The position numbers and the translations under genes were made by a program. DNA of 64,000 bases from Vitis vinifera (Eukaryota; Streptophyta; Magnoliopsida; Vitales; Vitaceae). Shown piece by piece: positions 1 to 12,255 of the stretch. Location of the stretch: positions 9,293,001-9,357,000 of the forward strand of contig NC_081822.1 in the NCBI RefSeq assembly GCF_030704535.1, read 5' to 3'. The notes beneath the pieces were generated by a model. It had not been told where the DNA came from. It ran no database searches and saw only the letters and a list, made by a program, of their open reading frames with translations. How positions within the stretch are numbered: the stretch's first letter is position 1; each line of letters begins with the position of its first letter.

Positions 1-2142
1 CACCTAGTAGTTCTCAAATCTGTCTTCTTTAAAGAAGGATCATAGATTTTCACCTCAGTTGGAAATCCCCATACTGTAAAATGATTCAATCTGGGTTTTC
101 TGTCTGTCCATAGTTCAAACAGTGTTTTAAGCACAGACTTACTAGGAACACGGTTCAGAATGTAAGTTGTTGTTTTAATGGCTTCACTCCATAAGTATTT
201 TGGCAAATTTGATCTACTCATCATGCTTCTCTTCATTTCCATAAGAGTGCAGTTGCGCCTTTCTGCCACGCCATTCTATTCAGGACTACCAGGCATAGTA
301 TACTAAGCAACAATACCATTATCTTATAAGTACCTTGCAAAAAGTCCCTTTTGTTGTCCAACATCACCATGCTTCCCATAATACTCACCACCTCGATCAG
401 ATCTTACAATCTTAATGACTTTCCCCAATTGTTTCTCAACTTCAGTTTAGAAGACTTTGAACATTTCAAGAGCATCTGTCTTTTCTTTGATCAAATATAC
501 ATAACCGTATCGAGAAAAATCATCAATGAATGTAATGAAGTACTTTTTGCCACACAAGGTAGTGGAGTAAGGCCCACTAATGTCTGTATGAACAATCTCC
601 AACAAATTTTGACTACGAGTTGCACCCTTTCTCTTAGTCTTTGTCAATTTTCCTTTCACACAATCAACACAAATTTCTAAGTCATCAAAATCAAGGCGAG
701 GAAGAATCTCATAACTAATTAAGCGTTCTACTCATTGTTTAGAAATGTGCCCCAAATGCTTATGTCATAACAATGAAGATCTTTCCTTAGTCAAAGGTCT
801 TTTAGCAACACTGTTTTCAACATTGTAAGAACAAGCAGATAACAACAACAATCTATAAAGCCTGTCAGACAAAACACAATTGTCAATCACTTTAGAGTCA
901 TAAATCACCTCAACTCTTTTATTTGTAAAAGTGAAACTATATCTAGCTTTGTCAAGTACTAAAAGGGAAATTAAATTCTTTCTAAATGAAGGTACACAAA
1001 AAACATTGTCCAAAACAAGCTAAAAACCATAATCTAATTCTAAAACAGCAATCCTAATATGCTCAACATCAATCCTGATGTCACTGTCAACTTTAAACTT
1101 TGACTCTTTTTCACTTGGCTTTCTCAGATTTCTTATCCCCTGTAAAGAAGTTGCAACATGAACAGTAGCACCACTGTCAAGCCACCATGAATCTAATGGA
1201 ACATTAACTAAATTAGATTCAAAACAGACATAGGCAGATAGCATACCCTATTCCTTCTTTTCCTTCTCTAGCAAATTCTTAAACTTAAAGCAATCAACCC
1301 TCTTGTGACCCCTTTTTGTTGCAGTGATAGCACTTAAGGTCTGTGTTCTTGGCATTTCCATTTCCATTCTTCTGCTTCTCACTCCCACTCTTCTTGAAAT
1401 TCTTGCTTTTCTTATGACTATGGAAGTTGGGTTTTCTAGCATTTTCAACTCTCTTCTGATTATTCGCTTTTCCAAGAGCAACGAGATGAGCATATTCATT
1501 ATTTTCTCTTTTCAGCTTTTCTTCCTCAACCACACACTTAGTGATCAAATCATTCACACCCCAAGACTGATTCAGGGTGTTGTATGCAGTCTTGATTTGG
1601 CTTAAAGAAGATGGTAGAGTATTGAGGGCTTGATGATCAATAAACTTATCGGGAATGGGAATGTCTAGTGCTTTCAATCTAGTCTGAAGATGCACCATTT
1701 TTAGGATATACTCACGAACCCCTTTCATATCATTATACCTCATATTCATCAATTCATCCATAAAATACCCAGCTTCGGCATTGTCAGATGTTCGGTATCT
1801 ATTTCCCACAACAACGAGAAATTCCTTAACATTGTTGCTCTCAGGTATTCCTCCAAGGAGATGCTCAGCAATGGACCTCTTGATTGAAATAAGACTCAAA
1901 CGGTTCAATCTTTCCCATTTCGCATAATGAGCTCTCATAGCTTCAGTGCTTTCATTAGTAGGCTTAAGAGGTTCATCCTCACATAGAGCCATGTCCAAGT
2001 CCATCATTCCTAAATCAAACTCTATGTCTGATCTCCATCTCTTATAGTTCGACCCACTTAGAATTTCTATTATAGCATTATTTTTGTTCACAGCAAAGGA
2101 AACTGATTGACAAAAATTTGCAACTATATCAATTATGGGCAA
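1..2142 (-). pseudogene. Broken copia gag-pol (gag to integrase)
   Basis: Gag runs from about 2142 to 1294 with a UBN2-type capsid region (a stretch reading SGSNYKRW, then a Met-rich helix). The zinc knuckle begins as CYHCNKKG in one frame and continues as HKRVDC in another near 1300-1330, so a frameshift splits the CX2CX4HX4C motif. The aspartic protease motif LDSGATVH lies at about 1165-1185. GAG-pre-integrase remnants cover 765-1013, and an integrase core piece (HTDISGPYS, then FITFIDDFSRYGYVYL) lies at 447-659. Positions 1-450 continue the integrase with in-frame stops (for example NGVAERRNC near 250-275). There is no usable ATG at the gag start. The family assignment is clear and the copy is inactive. 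Confidence 0.85.
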
Positions 2143-3830
2143 TAGGTAAAATGCTTAAATAAGCATAAGCAATACAATACAAGAATCAATTGTATTATCA
2201 TAAACTCCCCTTTGGGCATAGTCCACGATAACAACTATTCTCTAAGCATGAAGATCAACAAATAATTCATTAAAATTTATTTTCTTTGGGCAAAAAAATT
2301 TATCAAATTATTTATCTCATTCAATATCCTCATGTATTTAAATTAATTTGCACAATAACCCCCTTTGGGCAAGTGATTGTACAAATTAATCTAAAATTTT
2401 CCCCATCAACAAAATAGGAACTCATAAACTTGCAAATTTTGATGGTTAAATCACTTTGGTGAAATAACCTCAACAATTCACATGCAACGTTCCAAAATTA
2501 GATAAATGAAAAAACAATATTGCCCAACAACAATAGTGCATATTAGCGATATATGTGCATATAATCAAACAAGATGAAGTACGTCACAAAATGTACTTTT
2601 AATGATTAATGATCAATTATCATTGCAAGAATTTGAACAACAACAATTTTTTATTTTTTTATTTTTTTTATGACACTTTAAACTAATTATTTAACTAGTT
2701 TATGTGATTTAGACCAAGTAGGAGAGTATGCTTGAAAAAGTTTCAATCTAGAGAGAGTGAGTACTACACTCCTATTCCATATATATTAGCATAATTTTTG
2801 GTAAATTCTCAATAGAAAATTATACCAAAGAATAACTTTAAGCTAATTAAATCCCATAATAAGTAATAATTATTTAATAAATATTTTTTACCCCCAAAAA
2901 ATAAAATAATATATCCGGAAAAATAGATGACAAAAAAACGAGTGCATAGGAAAAAAACAAGGCTCAAAACAAACACCGGATGAGGTTACACGCGCCTCAC
3001 ACACTTGACCCGCGAGTGGGGAATGTGCGGCACATGTGGCACGTGTGGCATGTGCTGGAGGTTATCTTCAACCTCCAGCAGCGGGTTAAAAAACCTTCAA
3101 TTCGGGTTAAATGACCCGGTTGCTATCCGGCTTACAAATAATTGAAAAAAGAATGTTTTTCGATCGGGATCTCGAGGAGTTTTAAACTTTAAGTTGTTTC
3201 TAACAATTTTAAGTCATTTAATCATCAAAAAAACAACTTAAAAGATCTCCATAATTGATTAACAAACTTCGGTTTTAATACCTCCATAGCCAAGATTGAA
3301 AAATTCTATTTTAACACTTATTTCGGCTTCATTTTACATGTATTTTTACCTTAACAATATAAGAAAACTCTCTACAACAATTAATTAAACAAAAAACTTC
3401 TCAATCTTGCTCAATTTTTAAAAATATAAAACGAATTTTCTAGGATTCATACCCATATTATCAAATTTTCAACTTTCACCAAATTGAGCCAAAAAACGGA
3501 AATTGATGCTACATATCAACCATAATATATGTAAACAACAAAATCCTAGAGTTTAATTTGAGTAAAACACAATAATTTGAACAAATTTAAAGAAATTCAA
3601 AATTTTAAAAACTTAATTACCCTCAATTTAAACAACGAAATTACACATATAATATATCAATTTGAAGCTTGTGACAAAAGGAACAAAAGGCCTAAAGTTC
3701 CACAATCAAAAGAAACCAAAAACCATACATAATCATGGATCACAGATCCGGCTCCGAAAATAAAATAAAATAAGAAACTAAAAATTTTATTTTCGATTTC
3801 CAATTGTAGATCTTAAATCATGTAAATCTA
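2143..3830. other. AT-rich untranslated leader of the copia remnant
   Basis: No ORF of note on either strand. The sequence is AT-rich with a short GC-richer patch at about 2985-3130. It lies between the gag remnant and the primer-binding site, so it is probably the element's leader, perhaps enlarged by later insertions. Confidence 0.5.
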
Positions 3831-3842
3831 GCTCTGATGCCA
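3831..3842 (-). other. Primer-binding site (tRNA-iMet type)
   Basis: On the minus strand the sequence reads TGGCATCAGAGC, one base different from the common plant copia site TGGTATCAGAGC complementary to the initiator Met tRNA 3' end. It sits two bases inside the presumed LTR end. Confidence 0.75.
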
Positions 3843-3844
3843 CA

Positions 3845-4294
3845 TGTAGAATATTTAAATAATCACATAAATTAATCATACATGATTAAAGGATACTAAC
3901 AATAGAAAATCACTATAAAGAACATACCTGTTTGAGCCATCACAAAAAAACAAGTGATTGATTGTTGCAACCAAGTCTTCCTCTCTATGATCTTGATAAC
4001 AACTATGTTGGCTCTATGGGAAAACAGAAAGACCCTTTATCTAGATTAGAGAGAGGACTTAGCATAACTCAATATTGGGTTCTCATTGGGCCCTCCCATA
4101 ATGGGCTTCAATGAGACCCATAGCCTACACTTGCCACTCAACTAAGCTTCTACTCAAAAGATGCAAAACCCAATCCAAATATGATCACTAGTTAATTGGG
4201 CTCATTATATAATAGACTATCCATTAACCCTTCTTTTTTTTTGGCAAATACAAATTATTCAATTAATGTTAGCCCATATAAAAAAATTTCAACA
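3845..4294 (-). repeat. Probable 5' LTR of the degenerate copia element
   Basis: The stretch starts TGTAGAA and ends TTTCAACA on the plus strand, giving TGT...ACA ends, and directly abuts the primer-binding site. The matching 3' LTR is outside the window, so the outer boundary is inferred from the terminal dinucleotides only. Confidence 0.5.
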
Positions 4295-6079
4295 TGATGG
4301 ACTTGTTCTCTACATTGAGATGATGAATGCCATAGCCTTAGCCTTAGCCTCTTTAACATCCCAAGGATCACACAAATAACTTTTCAAAAGAGTGGTCAAT
4401 TCGTCCCTTTCGTCATTAGGCTTTTCCTAAGGCACACTTTCCTTCTAAATGGATACTCTGCAAAGTTTACCTTTTCCATGTCTTCTACGGTGAAGAAAAA
4501 ATCTCCTTTCCTTCTCACCACATACTATAATTGTCATAACTCCTAAGTGTCAATATCTATCTTTTTAAAGGCTTCTTGTAAAGTTGTGCAATAAGGTTTC
4601 CTCACACCAACTTGATCACCTAATATATCCATAACCCCCTAAAGAGTAGGAAATATCATCTTCTGATGAAAAAGGAATTGCATTCGTATGGTGTATCCAT
4701 GTTCTCCCATGGATTGCATGATAAGGCAAACGTCGACAATTAAGAATATCACCATAATAGTGACCGAGCCTGTACTTACAAGACAATGCATAGTCAAATT
4801 CTGACAATTAGGGTCATGTTGATAACACATTAATGTGTAGCAGTTTACAAAGCACTCGGAAAAGCCACTATCATTATATTTCGCTTCAATACTCTAACTT
4901 GACAAACTAGTTTGGATGAAAACTCCAGTACCATTCAGTTAACAACACTTGGTTGGCCTCAATCACACTACAACCAATGTGAGATTTAGTAACGAGTGTA
5001 GAAGTGCTACATTGAACACATGCCAGATAGTTGCCTTACATAGTTGGTAAAAAATTTCACGTTCTTCTACAGGTGGGTGGATATATGAAAATAATAATGA
5101 TGATGTTGAAATTTCATTGGAGATCACAATATATGGTTGCAAAAGATGGCATACAGCGCTTTCTTCACCTAATGAACCTCCATAAATATCTATATATACC
5201 TATGATTTAATTCAATAATACGAAAACAATGGCAATATTTCAAAGTGCTAATAGCTCGGACAATAATATACTCTTTGCTAGTATATCTTACAAAAACTTC
5301 TGATGAATTATTGAATCATTGAACAAATTGGCATTTATTATCGGAAGGAGTGTAACAAAGATCGAACCTTGCTTTCTTCTACTTTCCATGGCTTCCAAAG
5401 CTGATCCTTTAGCCAGCAAAGGATGCCTACTTTGAGTTTGTATGCAAAGCAGCCAGCCTATATTTAGACTAAAATTCGATCTCAATGGAACCTAGATAGT
5501 ATTTTCAGCCTTACTTTTCTTCAGTAGTATTGTTTGTACAGTTATGCGTTTTTGGAAGATAATAGTAGTATATGGATCTCACTGACAATCAGGGAGAGTA
5601 AGAGAATCTCAATTGCCTACAACAATTTATTTTGACAATCTAGTTAAATCCATACTAACATATGCAAGTACTGCTTTTATGCATCTTTCAGGTCTCAGAA
5701 CCGTCCCTTCAATAAATATGATAATTTTTTCCAGTTATATACAATCATCAAAGAAGGAATTATCCCAATCCCATTCCTTTGTTCCCTTTTTTTTTCCCTA
5801 TATGATGCATATGGTTGTCATCTTAAACCAAGTGTGATATCATAACTTGATTAACAAATTAAATGAAAATTTAAAATATCAATAAACATCATTTTCTTAC
5901 AGAAACAATTAATAAATGACAAATTTGAGGTATACATGAATCTTAGAACAATCTTTTGGGAGAAAATATAAAAGAATTATTCAAATTACAATATTTTGAA
6001 GTACTACCAGCAAGCCATGCTTTGGCCATTGGACACATAGAGCCAACGCGAACTGATACCAGAACAATAAAAAGTCACA
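4295..6079. other. Intergenic region, no recognised gene
   Basis: Short minus-strand ORFs at 4616-4830 and 5288-5485 match no family I recognise and show no shared frame or splice structure. They could be pieces of a decayed transposon or gene. The segment next to 6080 should hold the 3' UTR of the patatin-like gene. Confidence 0.4.
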
Positions 6080-8231
6080 CTACTTCAAGTCTTTCTTGGG
6101 ATTTGGTAATCGTGTCTCTCGGAGTCTCTTCTCATCAGAGAGTAGCTTTGCAAACCTGCAAGAAGCAGATAGTCAACTGTACTGTTACAACAGATTTTTT
6201 ATAATTAACACAATTGTAATAATGTCTAATATTTTGTTCAATTTAATTTCTTTTTATACCTTTTCAGAGCCTCTTCATTAGTGCCACCATTTTCAACTGG
6301 CTCAGAGAGACCTGTCTCCAAGTTCACCCTTGAAACTGGTTTCTTCAGCAGCCTTTCTCCGATTTTCACAAGGTTGTCCAAGTTTTCCTCGGTTGCGACA
6401 TCAACTGAAGCATCTTTTCCACGTAGTGTGTCATCCTAATTTGACATAGTTCCAGCAAAAATATTCAGTGCACAGGAAGCTTTAAGCCAAAAGCCAAATG
6501 AAAACATGAGCATGTATAGGAGCATACTTGGATTCGGAGGTAGTTATCTTCAGAATGAAGGGCTTGGAAAACCATGGAAATATGGAAATCAACCATATCT
6601 GCACTTGCTTGCATGAACACATCCACCAAAGGAGTGGAACCACCATGAAGTAGCCAACCCAAAACGCCCCATTTGGATGCCATTTTGGCATTGTATTTCT
6701 GTTCCGACTTTGGAGAGCCAGTGCCTATTGAGATCACTAGAAAGCGGCCAAAGTCCATGGGCTTAATTGGGAAGAAATCTGGGTTTTTGTCGAAAACCTG
6801 TTTTGTTACTTGGCTTATGGCAACTAAAGCCTGGACCATGGTGCCAAAAGAAGAAAAAAGACACAAGTCAGGTTAATATTTCAATAATGACTCTTTGTTA
6901 TATTATTACTTTAAGTGATAATCATAGTACCGGGTTATTTGCGGCAACACCACCATCAATAAGATTGAATTCCTGTGTTTTTCCTTCTTTATCTTGGTTT
7001 TTAAAGTAATGGCCAGGAAAGTATGTTGGTGCTGCAGAGCTACCAATGCATATGTCAGCCAGTGGAGCATCCAAACATGGGGATCTTTTCACCTGCATAT
7101 ATGAGGTTAAGATTTTGTCGCATGCATATTTAATTACTTCTAAATACCATAGCCGTTAATATTGATCTAGACACACAACCCTTGCCCATCAATTGGGCTG
7201 CCAACCCACCCAAACCCAATTCAACGGGGGGCCGAAAAGGTAAAGCCAGAGAGAGAGAGCAAGAGCAACCTCATAGGTGGAGAAAATGGTTGGCTGCAAA
7301 CTCTTGATATCAAAGGTTGGAATAACCACACTGGTCAATGTCTCATGCAACCGGGTCCCTCCTAGTTTCTCCTTTGTGATGCGTTTGAGGTATTTCCCAT
7401 CGTATTTGGGCCCAATTAATGATCTCACTATGCTCATGATCCAGCCAAAAATACCCCTGCCATTCAAATAAAATGTACACTTCCGTTAGTTACCCTTTGA
7501 AATTCCAACAATGTGTAATCCTAGGTTTTCACATACTCTTACCAATCAATCTTCAAAAGAGAAGCAAGGGCAGTCAAGTGTCAAATGTTACCTTGTCTGT
7601 GGAAAGATTTTAGGGCCATGCTCCAGATAAAAAGGCATGATTTCTTTGGCTGCAAATAGAGGACGCTTCTGATCATCCGGAGCAGTTAGCATAGCAGTCA
7701 CAAGACCTCCTGTGCTTGTTCCAGCAATCACGTCGAAGTAGTCAGCAATCCTTGCATCATCACCATCCAGCTCCTGATTCAATGTATTGTTTGTGGTTAG
7801 TGTTACTTCAATCCATTATCTTGTGTTGAGCAGTAACATATATAAATAGAGACTATTAGGAGGTCGCATTCTGTGCTATGCGCAATGCAACAAATTTAAA
7901 AATATAGAGGTAAGGTGGGTAAGTAGGTGAGTGGGATTTAATAATTAGTATTTGGATTGTGAATTTTTCATTGTTGTTTAAAGTTGTGTTGGGGTCATTT
8001 TTAATCATTTTTGAAGAAAAGCAATCTAAGAATCCTACTTCGATAGAGATGAATTATATACAAATGATCATCCACGTAATCTTAAATAATTTATACCTGA
8101 AGTTGTGATTCCAGAAGCGCAAGGATCGTTGCAGGGATGATGCCCCTGATACCACCTCCATCAATACTAAGAATGGTGACTAGGCTACCATATGTTGGGG
8201 GCTGGATTTGAGGTACGAGTGATTTCTCCAT
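6080..8231 (-). CDS. Patatin-like phospholipase (lipid acyl hydrolase), 7 exons
   Basis: Coding exons in transcript order: 8231-8097, 7773-7592, 7456-7270, 7092-6931, 6830-6528, 6435-6260, 6155-6080. All introns are GT-AG and the frame is continuous, giving 406 residues, normal for plant patatin-like proteins (PLP2/pPLA-II type). The oxyanion loop DGGGIRG is at residues 24-30, the nucleophile elbow GTSTGG carries Ser65, and the catalytic Asp214 is in [11 protein letters not shown], so the Ser-Asp dyad is complete. The family cleaves fatty acids from membrane phospho- and galactolipids and is often induced by pathogens or stress; that role is family knowledge. There is no signal peptide, so a cytosolic enzyme is likely. 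An in-frame upstream ATG at 8246 would add five residues and is a plausible alternative start. The next gene on the right lies 4 kb away on the other strand. Confidence 0.95.
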
Positions 8232-8441
8232 CTGACAATTAGTCATGAGTGTAAGATTGTGTGCACTGAGTGATGAACTTGCAGCAAGAGACTAAGAAAG
8301 CCTTGAACAAGAAAAAGAAGTGAAGAACAAGAAAAGAGCTCGAGGCACCAAGAAAGATGGCCTTGAATAAGATAAGGATGAGAAGAAAGAAATTAAACTC
8401 AAAGTTGTCTTGGCTCTTATGTTGGGTTGCATTTCATAATC

Positions 8442-8449
8442 TATTTATA
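8442..8449 (-). promoter_or_regulatory. TATA box of the patatin-like gene
   Basis: The minus strand reads TATAAATA about 210 bp upstream of the start codon. It would give a 5' UTR of roughly 180 nt, which contains the extra in-frame ATG at 8246. Spacing and sequence fit, but no transcript evidence was available. Confidence 0.6.
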
Positions 8450-11263
8450 GGCAAATCCCGCAGCAAAGCGGGTACTAGAGAATGCGGTTGCTGATGAGGA
8501 TTTGAAAATCAAGAAAATTCGAGGAACATGCGATGGCCATAAGAGTAATGCATGCTTATCTTTGACTTTGTCCATGGTCCAAAGTTATATTTCTATGACT
8601 GCAAAATTTCCTATATTTTTTGAAGATACAGAATTTCCTTGCGTGAGAACTGATGATTGACGGGTAGGTAATGTGATATGCTCATCAAGTGTGCTTCAAA
8701 CACAAAGCCCCATTCCCAGACCTTTTAGTATGTGGTCAACGCACTCCAACAATAGGATATTGTTTATCAGTCACCTTAATTGGAGAATGTTTCGGCACGC
8801 CCAGAATGGGGCTTGGTTTTAGCATCAAGGAATTATCATCTTCATTTGCTTGTTGGAATTGTATTATATGACTGATGACTTGTTAGGATTTATCTGAAAA
8901 TAAAGTCTAAGCTTGCTGCTTCTTCTAGGGTAGCATACCATATAAAGCGCTTTCTTCCTTATCCATATAGGAGCGCCATGGTAATTATTTTCCTGTAAAT
9001 TTACTGATTATTGCTTTGCATTAAAGGATGAAGCTCTTTTTGTACAAAACATTGTTTCAAAAAGGTGTAACATGATTGTGAGATCAATGGGTCTGCTAGA
9101 TGTTAGGCAATTTGCAGGCAATTAGTAATCTTTTTCTAATGAACCTGTTGATTAATAGTTAAGCACTATCCTAATCTCTCATATAAGAACAATGATGCTG
9201 GTCAAAAAATAAACAAGGATGCAGGGATGCTCAACTGCAAGTAATTAAGGCAGCCGGCCTGGTCTAACACGAGAAAATCATGATTGCTTGATGTTTCACA
9301 GCTAATTGTGTTGAATCAGTCTTATATTCAAATCTCTTTGTTCATATATAATAATCTTATCAGCCCACACACAACATGAAAAATACAACAAAGATTCAAC
9401 TAATTGTAGTCAATCCCAAACCAGCGGGCCGCATTTGAGAACATAATGTGACATGCAAAATAAAGGGGTCCTCTCATCCATATACAACATATACTATTAA
9501 CTCATGAGAAGAAATTCTGGTTCTATTTCACCATTTTGCTTCAGGGAATTAATGGTTCTAATGTGAGAGATTAATTTAATCAACCAAGTGCATGTGCCTG
9601 TTTTTTTTTAAATATCGTTGGTGTCATAGGTCATGAGATGCTAGTTAATCGAACCGTATTAGACATTGCTACTTATGATTGACGAGCAAAAGTTAATTAC
9701 AACTCTTGCTTGAAATCAAATTAATTCCTAATATGATCCTTCAGTTTTTATATGTACACAGAATATGGCTGCTTCCAACACTGGTATAATACCACGTTTT
9801 CCATGTGTTTTGTAGATATACATATCATAAATCTCACAGTCTGCACACTCTTCATGCGTGGCATTTCGAGGATTTTATATCGCATATGTATGCACTTGTG
9901 CTTACAACAACGATTGTTTTGATCTTCTATGATGGTGAAATCACATTGATCTCTTATATATATGATTAGTATATATATATAACCAGCAGTCTTCAATGTC
10001 ATGCTGTGACATGCATCCCCCCACTCTTGCGTTTGTGTACGAGGCACAAATCAAACTTTGAGGATGACATGGCAACACGGCACCATACTCATCACAAATG
10101 TTGTTCATTTGTTCATTATACATGAACATGAAACATATGGTACGGAAGGACTACATGACAACACGGCACCATGCTCTTCACACATATCGTTCATTGGTTC
10201 ATCATATAATAAACATGAAACATATGGTACAGAGAACCAGGACAAAGCAAGCTTTAACCGTTACATACACGCCATCATGCTGATTATAAATATTGGCAAT
10301 GATATAATTAAGAATAATAAATTAAGAAGAAACAAATTAATTAAGAAGATGATGATGAGAAGAGGGTGACTGAGAGTTTTTACCAGATATTTAATTATTA
10401 ATTTTAAACGTAATATTGTTTCGATGAAACCGACGTTGTATTACTTGGCAGCAAGTTTAGGATAATGCAATATTTTAACTTTGCATGCGTTGTTCGTTTG
10501 TAATGTGACTAGTGATTCTCAATCAGATGGACATAGGGACCATTAGAGCACCAACGTCTTAATATTTTTGTGTTTCTGTAAAGATAATGGGTACCATACC
10601 AAGATGATGATGGACTGTTGCGTCATGGCTGATTGGGACCTGCATGTATTTGGTTGAAAATTAATCTTTGGATATGCATGCACTAGGATCAGATACATGC
10701 ATGGACGGTTCTGCCCCATTTTATAAATTAGTTTTATCTTCATTAATTTTAAAATATTTTAAATTACATGCACATTTTCATAAATCAGATAATTATTTTT
10801 CTTTATTTAATCCAAAAATTAATTTATCATTTCAAGTTAATAAAAGTATCTTATAAATAAACATATTATAATGATTTTATATTTTATATTATATAAATCC
10901 TCTCATTTCTTATCCTTTTAAATAAAATTAAATAAAATTTTTGTTGGTTGACATTAATAATAAAATAAGAAATTTAAAAAAAATTAAAAGCTAAAAGCAT
11001 AAAAATAAAATATTGATCACTTTACTCATAAAATAAGCTAGTTAAAAATATAAATATCGAGAAAGAGAAATATAATAGGAATCAATATTTTATTTTATTT
11101 TAAGTTTTTTGTTTTTAATTATATTTAATTTATATGTATTTTAGTTTTAATTGTATTTTTAATTTTTAAAATTTTTTATTTTATTGTTGTTCAATATTCC
11201 TAAAAATGTTTGTTTTTTTTATATAAAGAAAAAAAAATCATAAATCAATTATAATGAAAAAAA
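8450..11263. other. Intergenic region, AT-rich, no gene recognised
   Basis: The left part should include the upstream promoter of the minus-strand patatin-like gene. From about 10870 the sequence is very AT-rich. ORFs at 10058-10369 are artefacts of the tandem repeat there. I see no conserved coding frame. Confidence 0.6.
10067..10238. repeat. Two-copy tandem repeat, 86-bp period
   Basis: The block starting ACATGGCAACACGGCACCAT at 10067 recurs at 10153 with several substitutions and small indels. Both copies end with the phrase AAACATATGGTAC. Divergence suggests an old duplication. It is non-coding. Confidence 0.8.
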
Positions 11264-11644
11264 ATGCATATATGCAAACCCATATTTGTTTCTTTTGATA
11301 TTTATGGATCCATAAAACTCATTTTTGAAAATTGGAAGGAGAAACACAAAAAATCAAAAATTGCCAATTATGCAGAAGAAAAGACAAGGGAGAAAAGACA
11401 GAAGGCCAAAAGAGAGGAAAAAAGACGGATAAAAATAGTCGAAGCCTCGGATACTATCCTATTTGCTCTAGTAATAAGAGGCTCCTTGTTATTAACCCAA
11501 TCAATTTTTCCAAAATATGTTTTATTACCTTCATTGATAATAGCTAAAAACATCGATCATATGTTATTATTTCAATCTCCCGAGTGGTCCAAAGATTTAC
11601 AGGATTGGAATCGAGAAATGCATGCTAAAATATCTTTAAATTGA
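11264..11644 (+). pseudogene. ycf1: Nuclear plastid DNA insert (NUPT): ycf1/TIC214 fragment
   Basis: The 126-residue frame reads like an internal segment of chloroplast Ycf1 (TIC214). It shows the tract LIFENWKEK, a Lys/Glu-rich stretch, ALVIRGSLLLTQSIF, LLPSLIIAKNI and EWSKDLQDWNREMH, all typical of plant Ycf1 in that order. Similarity seems to begin near 11310 and stops abruptly at about 11635, just after NREMH, where Ycf1 would normally continue. It is therefore a short transferred fragment and not a gene. The frame is still open across about 110 codons, which suggests a fairly recent transfer or strong AT-rich conservation. It sits alone in AT-rich intergenic DNA about 600 bp upstream of the SERAC1-like gene. 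Confidence 0.8.
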
Positions 11645-12255
11645 TGAAAATAAAACCGATTTATAAAATTTGGAATTATTTTTTCTATATTTTTTAAAAT
11701 TAGTAAGTTATTACTCACTTTTCCCTTAATTTTATCTTGTAAGACATTTAAAAAAAATGAAAACCATATCAACCAAATAAATTCAATTTTCAAATCGAAA
11801 CTATAAAAAATCGAATTAATTATGCGACTTTTATCTCACTTTCAACCGCAATTGGGCCATAGTTGCTATTAGTTCTGAGGACAAAAGTATTATCGTGAGA
11901 ATATGCTGACAATGGTCCAGACCGAAGACCCAAGTTCAGCCCATTCCATTTTAAGTCTCACTATTTGGAAACGAATCCATCAAAAAATCCTGAAGCCTTT
12001 TGATTATTTGGGCTGGCCCAACCTAATGCTTAATAGGGAAGCAAATAGCCAAATACTGCTGGACCAGGATCTTTGTCCCTGAATAGGCATCTTCCGAGAA
12101 ATTCCCTCCAAGGTTCTTCCCAGAGACGACTCCTAACCGTCATACCCGCCCTGCAGGTTGCAACTTCACTTTCGACACCGTACATCGACACAGCTCCACC
12201 AGTTATACTGATCAAATTCTTTTTTTTTTTTTCTCCATTGATCAAGGAAAGAAGT
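11645..12255 (+). promoter_or_regulatory. Promoter and 5' UTR region of the SERAC1-like gene
   Basis: Around 12009 the sequence has TGGGCTGGCCCA, a palindromic site-II-like element (TGGGCY) common in plant promoters of housekeeping and organelle-related genes. A pyrimidine-rich stretch (a T run at 12221-12231) precedes the start codon. I see no clear TATA box. Confidence 0.45.

Larger units (their letters stand above)
1..4294 (-). mobile_element. Degenerate Ty1/copia LTR retrotransposon, cut by window edge
   Basis: Reading the minus strand from high to low coordinates gives a probable 5' LTR (3845-4294), a tRNA-iMet-type primer-binding site (3831-3842), a long AT-rich leader, then gag, protease, GAG-pre-integrase and integrase remnants. 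That is the order expected for Ty1/copia. Reverse transcriptase, RNase H and the 3' LTR would lie left of position 1 and cannot be seen. The coding part is broken by stops and frameshifts, so this copy is old and non-autonomous. The leader of about 1.7 kb between primer-binding site and gag is long and may hold further insertions. The 450-bp LTR call rests on TG...CA ends next to the primer-binding site, because its partner is outside the window. Confidence 0.8.

Noticed and set aside
4616-5485. Short minus-strand ORFs that might form a decayed gene
   Set aside because: No motif, family resemblance or consistent splice pattern could be found, so they are left as unassigned intergenic sequence.
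10058-10369. 103-codon plus-strand ORF
   Set aside because: Its repeated peptide phrase (HETYGTE) comes from the 86-bp tandem DNA duplication, and nothing else supports coding.
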